A stretch of 64,000 nucleotides of DNA from Chitinophagaceae bacterium (GTDB taxonomy: Bacteria; Bacteroidota; Bacteroidia; Chitinophagales; Chitinophagaceae). Positions 27,270-36,074 of the stretch are shown here, one piece after another. Under the pieces are notes generated by a model. That model did no database searches. It saw nothing but the letters and a program-made list of their open reading frames with translations, and had not been told where the DNA came from. The translations under genes and the position numbers were made by a program. The stretch lies in the NCBI GenBank assembly GCA_016719815.1, contig JADJYK010000001.1, positions 186,001 to 250,000 on the forward strand, read 5' to 3'. Position 1 is the stretch's first letter. Each line of letters begins with the position of its first letter.

Positions 27270-30200
27270 TCATGGTTCCTGTTCTTCTATATCATGTAAT
27301 TCGATGGCGAGGTTATTGGTTTTTACAAAATTGCACCAGTGGCAGTCTTCTTTTCCGCAGCCGGTATAAAATTCCCTGTTTTGAATTTTTCCCCATGTAC
27401 TTGTAATTTGATGCGTAACGGTAGTTATATCCGCAGGGGTAATCACCACTTTCTCTTTCCGGTAGTTTTTCTTTTTGTCCGGTTCAATAAAGTCGAACTC
27501 TGTGCTGATGACTTTCCAGTCTTTTTGTTCATAGTTATCAATAAGTATTTTATAAAAGACTGCCTGCCGCCAGTAATCGCCGCCATTAGGCTCTTTTTCT
27601 GAGGGACCCTTGGTTTTGGGAATTGCCTTCTCCGGGTCACCGGTTTTATAATCAACTACGTTTACCGATTTGCCGTCAAATTCAAGCTTGTCAATCTTTC
27701 CTTTAACGGGCACATCTTTTACTAATACGTTGCGGATGTTTCTTTCGATGGCAACAATCTTATTAAAAGTACTGACGTATTTTTCGTAATAGTTTTTCAG
27801 CAATTCCTGGCCATACTCTAACCGGCGTGCAAACTGTTCTTTAGTAAAACTTTCCCGGTGGCGGAGCATGTACCATTCAAAGTCGGAGATAAATTCTTCT
27901 TGTGGAGGGAACTTGTCTTTGCCGCTGTCCTGCATTTTGCGAAACAGTTTTTCCAGGGCATAGTGAACAGCAGAGCCAAACTCAGTGGCCTCATTTTTTT
28001 GCGAAGGAATTTTTACAATGTTTTTAAAATAAAATTCCAGCGGACATTTTAAGAAGTGATTCAGGGCGGTTACATTCATCACAAACTTGTCAAGAATCCG
28101 GCCGATGTATTCTTCTTCCAGTTTCTCAATTTCAGGTGCTTGTGGTTCATCAAAATGAAGGGCTGAAAACTCACTCAGCACTTCTGTATCAAAGATAATT
28201 TGTTCAACGGCCAGGCTTTGTTCTTCCTGTATTTCAGCAATAAACATGGACGGCTCCAGTTCTTTCCATCGTTTTTATACTTGCTGTAAGAAATGTACAG
28301 GTATTGTTCAGCCCTTGTTAAAGCAACATAGAACAAGCGGCGGAGCTCTTCTTCGTCGCTCCCCTCCGGCTGGGAGGCGAACATTGTATCAGGCAGTTTG
28401 TATCCGCCACCGGGTTTTCGTTTCTTTTCCCAAAAGGAAGCATTGCAACCGGCAAAAAATACATGTTCAAATTCAAGACCTTTTGAGCCGTGGGCAGTCA
28501 TCAGGTTAACACCTTTATCGCTGCCGCTTACTTGTACCAATGGCAAAGCGATATCTTCTTTTTCCATCAGGTCAATCAGGTTAACCAATTGCTGTAAGGT
28601 GAGCAGGGGTGAGCGGTGTGTTTCGTCTTTTACAAAATCAAAAAGGCCAGAAAGCACCTGCAAGTGCCAGTGTTTATCGGTGCTGTTCATGATGTGTTTC
28701 AGCACACCGGCTTTGCGGATAATGTTTTCAAATAGGTTTCTTAGGGTGATATTTGACACATCAGCAATCAGTTCTTCAATAGCAAATGAGACGGTTTTAA
28801 GTCCCTGGTGGATACAGTTGCTGAACAGGTCTTTTGCCGGTGTATTGGATTTCTCAACCAATAACTGGCGCATGGATGTTTTTCCATCGCTATATCTTTT
28901 TCGGCAGCTTCCATGGAAAGTTTGGCAATTTCGACTGGTGGAATGCCGAACCAGTCGAAATGCAATATCTCAAAAAGCATCTCGTTGCCACTGTAAGCCA
29001 CATCATGTTCTGATGCAAGATACCTGAGCAGTAATGTAATTTTTTGAACGAGTGGTAACTCCAGCAGGTTAAGGTTGCGTTTGCTGTAAACGGGTATGTT
29101 CAGCAGTTTGAAATACTCGGCCATTTCAAGGCCGTATTTATTCTCTTTGTAAATAATTCCAATATTGCCGGGTAGTGCTCCCTGTGCCAGCAATTGCTGT
29201 ACTTTTTTAGTGATGCCAATCATTTCCTGCCGCATGGTTTCATATTCATGAATGTGCGGATGATGAAACAGTTGTTTTATTCTTTCGTTTGAAGAAAGCA
29301 ACTCTTTGCTCAGGCCTTCAATTTGTTTTACCAGCCGTTCTTCATTCCGGTTTATAAGCGTTTTAGAAACATCGAGTATGGGTTGGGTGGAGCGGTAATT
29401 GTTAGTAAGCACTACTGTAAGCAAATCGTTTTTATAAGCATTGGCAAACTGGAGCATGTTCTCAACGTTGGCCCCCTGGAAACGGTAAATGCTTTGGTCA
29501 TCATCACCCACTACAAATACATTTGGGTTTTCCCAGTAGCTGATAAGCAGTTCCACAATACGGTTTTGGGTGCCACTTGTATCCTGGTATTCATCCACCA
29601 GTATGTACTGAAATTTTTCCTGGTAATTGGCCAGCAGATTCTTATTTTCTTCAAATGCTTTTATCACCCAGTTAATCATGTCGTCAAAGTCGTACCTGTT
29701 TCTTCTGCGCATCAGTTGCTGAAAGTGGTCAAACTCACCCACGGCAGCCCTGAGTTTTTCCATCTTTTCTTTTTCTTCTTCTATTTTGTCTCTTTTCAGG
29801 TCTCCGGCATTAAACCCTTTGTATTTTCTTTTGTAGATGAATTCATCACGGGTGGGGAGACTGGCAATGTACTCATCAGTTTTCTGATTTATGAAGGCAG
29901 GTGTCCAACCTTCCCGCTTCATAGCACTGAATAGGGACTGCAGGTTGTTTACTTCAAAATAAACATCCCCCCGGTATCTTTTTAGTGGGTGATTTTTGGC
30001 AAAGCCATCAATCAATTCTTTGTACAGTTCAATTTTCTCCAGGTCTGAAATTGGATCAAGGGCGGTCTTTTCAAACAACGAAAGGTTTTCCTGAATTACA
30101 TCGTTGCAAAAGGCGTGGAAGGTGTAAATATTTACTTTGTACGCATCCGGGCCAATAAACTGTAACAACCTTTTACGCATGGCTACCACGCCGGCATCAG

Positions 30201-30414
30201 TATAAGTGAGGCAAAGAATATTTTCCGGGTAGGCATCTGTTTCCAATAATATTTTACCAATACGGCTGGCAAGAATCTGAGTTTTGCCGGTGCCGGGCCC
30301 GGCGATAACCATTACCGGTCCTTCAATCGTATTTACGGCAAGCCGCTGCTTCTCATTCAGTTTCTCAAATTCTTCCGAAAACTTTCTTTCTAATTTTTCT
30401 TTGTTAATTGACAT
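27270..30414 (-). CDS. UvrD-family helicase fused to a PD-(D/E)XK nuclease, two frameshifts
   Basis: A DNA repair or recombination enzyme of about 1,047 residues. SF1A helicase motifs are in order: MVIAGPGTGKTQILASRI (Walker A), TYTDAGVVAMRKRL, LVDEYQDTSGTQNR (Walker B), VVGDDDQSIYRFQGAN, NYRSTQPIL, TAHGSKGLEFEHVF and LFYVALTRAEQYLYI. The C-terminal RecB-like nuclease has GSAVHYALEKLF, KIDKLEFDGKSVNVVDYKTG, and cysteines at KCPLEFYF and CGKEDCHWC, an AddB/Cas4-like Fe-S layout. Breaks are an A5 that should be A6 (28879-28883) and an A3 that should be A4 (28263-28265). It acts on chromosomal breaks, by family analogy. Confidence 0.9.
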
Positions 30415-30556
30415 GGTATCTCAAACCTTTTTGAGTGTACTTGGTTATATATACGAATTTAGATGATAAAGCAATGCAACTGGATTGAGAACCCGGTTTT
30501 GCAATTTCAAAATTTAAAATGTCTCCCTTGTGTGGATAGGGGGCTAAATAATCTGC

Positions 30557-31045
30557 ATGGCAGCACATTCTATAAAAACAGTACAGAAAATACCGGTTTC
30601 ATTGGATAAGGCATGGGATTTTTTCTCTAATCCCGGCAATTTACAGGCTATTACGCCAAAAGACATGGGCTTCCGGGTTATTTCACAACATCATGGCGAA
30701 AAAATGTATGCAGGACAGGTTATTGAATATAAAATGAGGACGGCTTTGGGAATTCACATTTACTGGATGACAGAAATAACCCATGTGGAAGAAGGCCGGT
30801 ACTTCGTGGATGAACAACGGTTTGGTCCGTACAAATTGTGGCATCACCAGCACCATTTCAGGGAAATACCCGGCGGCGTGGAAATGACTGATATTGTGCA
30901 TTACAAGAATCCTCTTGGATGTCTGGGTAAACTGGCCAATTTCCTCTTTGTAAAAAAGAAGCTGAAAGCCATTTTCAACTACCGGATAACAAAAGTTGAG
31001 GAGCTGTTTGGCCAATGGCCGGGAGGTCAGCAAAATTCATGTTGA
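30557..31045 (+). CDS. SRPBCC family protein
   Basis: A 162-residue START/Bet v1-like ligand-binding protein, close to bacterial cyclase/dehydrase or cell-division-inhibitor SRPBCC proteins. Typical features are the N-terminal strand IKTVQKIPVSLDKAWDFFSN, then PGNLQAITPKDMGFRV, and the later HFREIPGGVEMTDIVHYKNP with a C-terminal helix. No catalytic residues can be assigned. It is transcribed alone, divergent from the helicase gene with a 142-nt shared intergenic region. Confidence 0.85.
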   Translation: MAAHSIKTVQKIPVSLDKAWDFFSNPGNLQAITPKDMGFRVISQHHGEKMYAGQVIEYKMRTALGIHIYWMTEITHVEEGRYFVDEQRFGPYKLWHHQHHFREIPGGVEMTDIVHYKNPLGCLGKLANFLFVKKKLKAIFNYRITKVEELFGQWPGGQQNSC

Positions 31046-31128
31046 AATAATAAAACCGTTTAGAAATACGATAATAGAACAAGGATTGTACTGGTTTAAT
31101 GCCTTCCTGACGGCAGCCAGGGGTAAAC

Positions 31129-31212
31129 ACGGATAATTTCTGCTGCTCAAAAATCCGGGATTTTGATAAATCAAAATCTTCTGTGATCATCTGTTTCGTC
31201 TGCATTATCCGT
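31129..31212. repeat. Nested inverted-repeat element
   Basis: An outer 9-bp inverted repeat ACGGATAAT (31129-31137) / ATTATCCGT (31204-31212) encloses a perfect 8-bp hairpin GATTTTGA-TAAA-TCAAAATC (31159-31178). It lies in the 200-bp gap between the convergent SRPBCC and GH20 genes. It may be a bidirectional terminator or an interspersed repeat; its copy number cannot be judged from one window. Confidence 0.5.
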
Positions 31213-31245
31213 TTTCCAATTGTCAAATAAAATCCTATGGGTTTA

Positions 31246-33167
31246 CTACTTTATTCCTGCTCTCTTTCTTAAATCGCTTACCGGGATGACCATTAAACGG
31301 CCAATGGGTTTACCATAACGATAAGTAATCAATTTCAGATTAGCGGCTTCTTTTGGTACTGTTAATGATTCCTTATACGATGGATAGAAATTATCAGGAA
31401 ATGAATTGTCGAAACTGTAATGAATAGACAATCCTTCGATTTCTGTTTCCAGTTTTACAACAACTGTTGCTGTGTCTTTTTTAGTAGCCGTGATGATGGG
31501 GTCGTAAATGCTGGGTGCATATTTTACCCCGGCCATATCAAGTCTGTCTAAGTGTTTTTCCGCTCTTTTTGAAAAATCATTCCAGTCTTTTTTCTCTTTA
31601 GGAGTCCAGAGACATTCAGCTATAGCAAAGGCACGGGGCCATGTCATGTATTGTGCATGCCGCATGTTGTACACCTGCTCTGTCCACAGGTTTGCCTGGC
31701 CACCTTTTATTAATGATGAGTTTACACCTTCGGGCAGTGGGTCAAACAGGTAGGCTTTTTCAATCGTAATGTAGAATAAACCGGAGGCTCAATACTTGCA
31801 TCGCCCTGCATGTAGTCAATGTAGGCAAAGTCGGTAGGGCTCATCACTACTTCATGCCCCATTTTCGCTGCTTCTATGCCGCCTTTCATTCCCCGCCAGC
31901 TCATTACTGCGGCGTTGGGTGCCAGGCCACCATCAAGGATTTCATCCCAGCCAATCATTTTTTTGCCTTTGCTATTTATTATCTTTTCCACCCGTTTTAC
32001 AAAATAGCTTTGTACTTCGTCAAGGTTTTTCAACCCCTTTTCCTGCATCAGGTTTTTTATCTGTTCACTTTTTTCCCAGAAGTTGCGGGCCGTTTCATCA
32101 CCGCCCATGTGTATATATTCAAATGGAAAGAGTTCTGCCACTTCAGTAAACACCTTGTCCAGAAATTGGAAAGAGGTTTCCAGTGCCGGACAAATGGTAT
32201 TATCCAGTGTACCGTAAAAGTGCTGGCCACCTCCGGGCCATATCATAAAGCGGTCGCCGGGACTTACATAATACTCTCCGGTTGTGCAGGATAACTCAGG
32301 ATAAGATGCGATAGCTGCCAGGCTATGACCGGGTACATCAATTTCGGGCAGAATGTTTACATATCGGTCTGCCGCATATTTTACGAGTTCGTTAATGTCT
32401 TCGTGGGTATAAAAACCGCCATAAGTGGCTTTTTCTCCGGGTTGTGGTTTGGGAAACGTTCCGAAGGTTCCGGTTCTTTCCACCCGCCATGCACCCACTT
32501 CTGTAAGTTTGGGCAGACTTTTGATTTGCAGCCGCCAGCCCTGATCATCGGAAAAGTGCAGGTGCAGCAGATTGAATTTATACTTCACCATCTGGTCAAT
32601 ATAGTCTTTCACCTGTGCAACAGTAAAAAAGTGGCGGCTTACATCGAGCATAAGCCCCCGCCAGCCAAATCGGGGATAGTCTTCAATGGTAACTGCTGGA
32701 ATATTCCATTTATCTTCTTTCAATTTTGTTTTGCTTGTAATGCCGGATGGCATTAATTGCAGTAATGTTTGAACGCCATAGAAAATTCCGGCAGGCTTTT
32801 TTGCTTTAAGCGAAATTCCGGAACTGTTCACCTGTAATTTGTATCCTTCGTCCGGGATTGATTTATCTGTAGAGATAGATAAATAAATGGATTTGGGTAA
32901 AGGGGAATTCCCTTCTATAATAACCGATTTAAAACCAGTTGATGTATTAATGTAATTTGCCAGTTGCTCCGCACTCTTTTTTAATTCATCATTTTTAGGA
33001 ATGATGATATTGATGATTTTGGGCAAAATATATGCAGGAGTACTGTTGTTTTGAATGATGGAAACGGGTTGAGGAATGAGCATAGGTTTGTTTTTTTCTA
33101 TCTGCTGTCCGTAGGAGTTTGCAATGATAAGGACGAGGAACAAAACGAATGGAAGTGTCTTTTTCAT
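31246..33167 (-). CDS. Beta-N-acetylhexosaminidase (GH20), frameshifted
   Basis: An exported hexosaminidase of about 640 residues releasing terminal GlcNAc or GalNAc. ATG 33167 gives a signal peptide MKKTLPFVLFLVLIIANSYG. A GH20b domain precedes the barrel, which holds GWRGLMLDVSRHFFTV, LHLHFSDDQGWRLQI, EIDVPGHSLAAIASYPELSC, and the catalytic Asp-Glu in YIHMGGDETARNFW. MSWRGMKGGIEAAKMGHEVV is also typical. The frame breaks at the T5 run 31756-31760 (minus-strand A5 should be A6), giving RLKKAYLFDPLPEG. It fits recycling of chitin or host glycans. Confidence 0.92.
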
Positions 33168-33215
33168 ACAGCTTGTATTTAACGGCACAAGTTACTTGAT
33201 TAAGATACAAGAACT

Positions 33216-33246
33216 AAAAGGCTGACAATAATCTTGTCAGCCTTTT
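33216..33246 (-). terminator. Terminator between TPR protein and GH20
   Basis: A 13-bp perfect stem AAAAGGCTGACAA / TTGTCAGCCTTTT with a 5-nt loop. On the minus strand it ends in TTTT after the 33264 gene. Confidence 0.75.
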
Positions 33247-33263
33247 ATAATGTTTTTTACTCT

Positions 33264-33935
33264 TTATCCTGGTATCCTCGAAATGTATTTTTCAATTTCC
33301 TTTATCTGGCTCACAAGCTGTGATGTGGTGGGCTTCAGGGCTTTTGCTTTTCTGAAGAAGTCTTTGGCAGCCCTGAACTCCCTTTTGTTCATCATGATGC
33401 TGCACATCTGCAGGTAAGCAGCCGCTTCACTTTCTTTATCAGGCAAACCGGAGCGGATAGCAGCACGGATATAACCTTCGGCACCTTTCAGGTCATTTTT
33501 CTGCATGGCCAGCATACCCAGTTGCAGTTTGTTAGCACCTTCGGCCGTTTTCATCTGCCCCTGCATCAGGCTGCTTTTACCCATCAGGGCGGTACCCTTT
33601 TTAATATCTTTTTCAGCCGTTTCAAAGTCCTGTTTCATCATGGCTATATTGCCTTTCAGTGTATAATACACAGAACGGATAGGCCTGTATAAAAGATTCG
33701 GAAACTGAATGGAACTCAGTACTTTCTCTGCACCATCCATGTCACCTTCTTCCATATATTCCTGGATGAGACGCAGTGGCCCAAAGAAAAAATGACCGGC
33801 AATCAGGATAACTCCAACAAAGTAGAGCGGAAATGCCGGCCAGAAACTGGCAGCATAGTTTACATAAACGCCAAGAGCTATCAGCACAAGGCCAATCCAG
33901 AGGCGGTATTTAATAAGCAGGTTATATGCTTTCAT
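33264..33935 (-). CDS. Membrane-anchored TPR protein
   Basis: A 223-residue protein with two N-terminal membrane helices (about 10-29 and 33-52), then alpha-helical TPR-like repeats: MEEGDMDGAEKVLSSI, GNIAMMKQDFETAEKDIKKG, LGMLAMQKNDLKGAEGYI and MNKREFRAAKDFFRKAKAL. The repeats are likely cytoplasmic and serve in protein-protein contacts. No specific family is recognised. It is a single gene with its own terminator, upstream of the tRNA-Arg on the opposite strand. Confidence 0.78.
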   Translation of the reverse strand: MKAYNLLIKYRLWIGLVLIALGVYVNYAASFWPAFPLYFVGVILIAGHFFFGPLRLIQEYMEEGDMDGAEKVLSSIQFPNLLYRPIRSVYYTLKGNIAMMKQDFETAEKDIKKGTALMGKSSLMQGQMKTAEGANKLQLGMLAMQKNDLKGAEGYIRAAIRSGLPDKESEAAAYLQMCSIMMNKREFRAAKDFFRKAKALKPTTSQLVSQIKEIEKYISRIPG

Positions 33936-33995
33936 TCGTAATCTTTTAGTCCAAAGTACCCTTTGGGGGGATGCAAAGATAAGGTTTGAAAAGGT

Positions 33996-34028
33996 TTGAA
34001 TTTTTAAAGACCAGAATGACTATTTTTG
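33996..34028 (+). promoter_or_regulatory. Bacteroidota-type promoter of tRNA-Arg
   Basis: TTG (33996-33998), a 22-nt spacer and a perfect TATTTTTG (TAnnTTTG, 34021-34028), 10 nt before the tRNA. The -33 box is within a tandem direct repeat of AAGGTTTGAA. Confidence 0.65.
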
Positions 34029-34037
34029 CAACCCTTT

Positions 34038-34109
34038 GGTCCCGTAGTTCAATGGATAGAATAGAAGTTTCCTAAACTTTAGATACAGGTTCGATTCCTG
34101 TCGGGACTA
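34038..34109 (+). tRNA. tRNA-Arg (anticodon CCT)
   Basis: A 72-nt cloverleaf: acceptor GGTCCCG / CGGGACT (first pair G-T), D arm GTTC/GAAT, anticodon stem GAAGT / ACTTT with loop TTCCTAA (anticodon CCT, reading AGG), and T arm ACAGG-TTCGATT-CCTGT. The discriminator is A. CCA is not encoded. Confidence 0.93.
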
Positions 34110-34132
34110 CATGTCGCATTTCGTCCAAAAGG

Positions 34133-34154
34133 TCCTTTATGTAAGGGTTTTTTT
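34133..34154 (+). terminator. Weak terminator after tRNA-Arg
   Basis: A short stem CCTT / AAGG followed by a run of seven T, 24 nt after the tRNA. Confidence 0.4.
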
Positions 34155-34580
34155 GATAAAATGCAGTCTGCTATTAGTTTTCAACCAAACTGCCTGTTGC
34201 TTTTTTACCAATACAGCCTTCGTTTTTTTAAGTAATAATTTCAGCTGTCTTGGTAAATCCTAACAGAAAATCGAACTTTTCATTTTGGGTTTGGGTTATC
34301 CTATCATCTCTTTCTGGTTTGACTTAGGGTCGGCTGGAGCTACTAAGCGAAGTTAATGCTTCATTTTTTTTACTGTGTTTCTCAAATCATTCTGCCCAAC
34401 TTTGTTCTTTTATAGACAATTAATTAGGAGGGGCTGGTGCCGGTCGCACCAAGGCGCGCTTGGCGCCGGAGGGTGAAAGGCCTACGTCACGGGGGCCGAA
34501 TGATTATCGGGTCAATAGATGGGCATTCTATGTTGGTCCGGAAGTGAGGTCGGGGGGTTCGGGGTGCTGGGGGCCAAAAG
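34155..34580 (+). other. Gene-free spacer with anomalous GC-rich 3' half
   Basis: Up to about 34421 this spacer is AT-rich with no gene. From about 34422 to 34600 it becomes GC-rich and G-skewed, unlike anything else in the window, with a hairpin CCAAG / CTTGG (34449-34463) and an AGGAGG (34426-34431) eight bases before GTG 34437. That GTG opens an Arg-rich 36-codon frame ending at 34547. I cannot assign it a function; several frames are open simply because stop codons are rare here. Confidence 0.5.
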
Positions 34581-35189
34581 GTGGGCACAATCTTTTATGT
34601 AATAGCGTCAAAGAAACCATCCGGATTGATTGAAACCGAATTGATAGAAAGTCAGAAAACAGGCGATGAGGCTGCTTTTAAATACGTGGTAGACACCTAT
34701 CAGGATAAGGTATTCAATACCGCTTTGGGTATAGTACAGAATGCTGAAGATGCCGAAGATGTAGCCCAGGAAGTTTTCATACAGGTTTACAGAGGCATCG
34801 GCAATTTTAAAGGGGAGGCAAAACTTTCTACCTGGCTGTATCGTATAGCCACCACCCGTGCCCTTGACCTGTTGCGCAGCAGAAAAAGCAAAAAAAGAGC
34901 GGCATTTATACAGCGGCTTTTTGGAGAAGGGAATGAGCCGGTGTATGAAATTCCTGATTTTCATCATCCGGGTGTGGCGCTTGATAAAAAGGAAAATGCG
35001 ACCAAACTTTTTAAGGCTATTGCTCAATTGCCTGAAAATCAGAAGGTAGCCTTTACGCTCAGTAAGCTGGAAGATTTGAGTTACCAGGAAGTAAGTGATG
35101 TAATGAAAACATCAGTGCCGGCTGTAGAGTCGCTGTTGCACCGGGCAAAGCAAAATCTTAAAAAAATATTAGAAAAGGAAGGCACCTGA
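34581..35189 (+). CDS. ECF (sigma-70 family) sigma factor
   Basis: A group 4 sigma factor of about 185-202 residues. Region 2 is clear: AFKYVVDTYQDKVFNTALG, then EDAEDVAQEVFIQVYRGIGN and LSTWLYRIATTRALDLLRSR. Region 4 is LPENQKVAFTLSKLEDLSYQ, then EVSDVMKTSVPAVESLLHRAKQNL. The start is uncertain: no in-frame ATG precedes region 2. GTG 34581 lies within the GC-rich segment, and TTG 34626 or 34641 would match where relatives begin. An anti-sigma-like and a Spy/CpxP-like gene follow, suggesting an envelope stress regulon. Confidence 0.9.
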   Translation: MGTIFYVIASKKPSGLIETELIESQKTGDEAAFKYVVDTYQDKVFNTALGIVQNAEDAEDVAQEVFIQVYRGIGNFKGEAKLSTWLYRIATTRALDLLRSRKSKKRAAFIQRLFGEGNEPVYEIPDFHHPGVALDKKENATKLFKAIAQLPENQKVAFTLSKLEDLSYQEVSDVMKTSVPAVESLLHRAKQNLKKILEKEGT

Positions 35190-35238
35190 GAAAAGGTTTT
35201 CGAAGGTTTCTTTTACAGTTACCGTCAAAAAAAATGAT

Positions 35239-35567
35239 ATGAACAACGACAAAAGCATCAATGATCTGTTAAACAGCCTTGATGGCATAAAAAGGGCTGC
35301 TCCCCCCGATTTTTTTATACCCGCCTGCTGGCAAGAATGGAAAAAGAGCAAGGTAGTGCTGTGCGGTCAGGATGGTGGATATTAAAGCCGGTTTACGCAA
35401 TAGCATTGATTGCCACGGTGATTGTAGTAAACCTCGCTGTTGTTTTAATAAAAACTGATACACAGAATACCCTTACCAATGACAGTGACAGGTTTCAGAC
35501 GATTGCCGCCGACTACAACCTGGCCGATAACGGTAGTTTTTATGAAATAAACCAGGAAAATAAATAG
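35239..35567 (+). CDS. Short anti-sigma-like membrane protein, frameshifted
   Basis: A protein of about 108 residues starting at ATG 35239 (MNNDKSINDLLNSLDGIKRA). An N-terminal cytoplasmic part of about 50 residues with PPDFFYTRLLARMEKEQ, common in Bacteroidota anti-sigma-like proteins, is followed by one helix (PVYAIALIATVIVVNLAVVL). The outside end is short and acidic. The frame breaks at T7 35310-35316, where T8 restores it. No zinc-finger cysteine motif is seen. Position directly after the sigma gene is the main evidence for the role. Confidence 0.7.
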
Positions 35568-35591
35568 TACCTGTATCTGAAACTTGCTAAA

Positions 35592-36074
35592 ATGAAAAAT
35601 TCTAATAAGATACTCTCTATTACGGTTGTTCTTCTTTTGCTGGCAAATATTGCTCTGGTTGTAATGCTGGTAACCGGAAATGGCTTTGGCCACAAATCAC
35701 AAAATAAGAGAATTGATCCTGCAGAAATGATGGCAAAAGAGCTTGGCCTCAATGAACAGCAAAAGGCATCGCATAAATTGCTGAAAGAGGAGCACATGAA
35801 AACAATGAAGCCTTTATTTGATTCACTTCGTGAAGTAAAATCGGCTTTTTATATGCTAACCAAAGAACAAGAGTTAAGCGACAGTCTGCTGAATGCTTAT
35901 GGTCATACTATTACAGACCTGCAGATAAGAATTGATAAAGCCACTTTTGCACATTTCAAAAAAGTAAGAGCAATGCTTACCCCTGAGCAGCAACCCAAGT
36001 TTGATACACTGGTCAAGAAAATGATGACAAGAAGCAAAAGAAGTGACCAGGGTAAAACTGATAAAAAACCTTAG
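35592..36074 (+). CDS. Spy/CpxP-like periplasmic protein
   Basis: A 160-residue protein with an N-terminal signal or anchor helix (about 6-29), then a helical domain with two LTxxQ-type motifs, LGLNEQQKASHK and AMLTPEQQPKFDTL, the mark of the Spy/CpxP family of periplasmic chaperones and metal-stress sensors. The Lys-rich end is polar. It lies 24 nt after the anti-sigma-like gene, so the three genes likely sense and answer envelope stress. Its stop overlaps that of the convergent acyl-CoA synthetase. Confidence 0.85.
   Translation: MKNSNKILSITVVLLLLANIALVVMLVTGNGFGHKSQNKRIDPAEMMAKELGLNEQQKASHKLLKEEHMKTMKPLFDSLREVKSAFYMLTKEQELSDSLLNAYGHTITDLQIRIDKATFAHFKKVRAMLTPEQQPKFDTLVKKMMTRSKRSDQGKTDKKP

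Noticed and set aside
34437..34547. 36-codon GTG frame preceded by AGGAGG
   Set aside because: Stops are rare in this GC-rich stretch, and the host seldom uses strong Shine-Dalgarno sites; not called as a gene.
34110..34600. Integrated element at the 3' end of tRNA-Arg
   Set aside because: No repeated copy of the tRNA 3' end, no integrase gene and no phage-like genes are seen.
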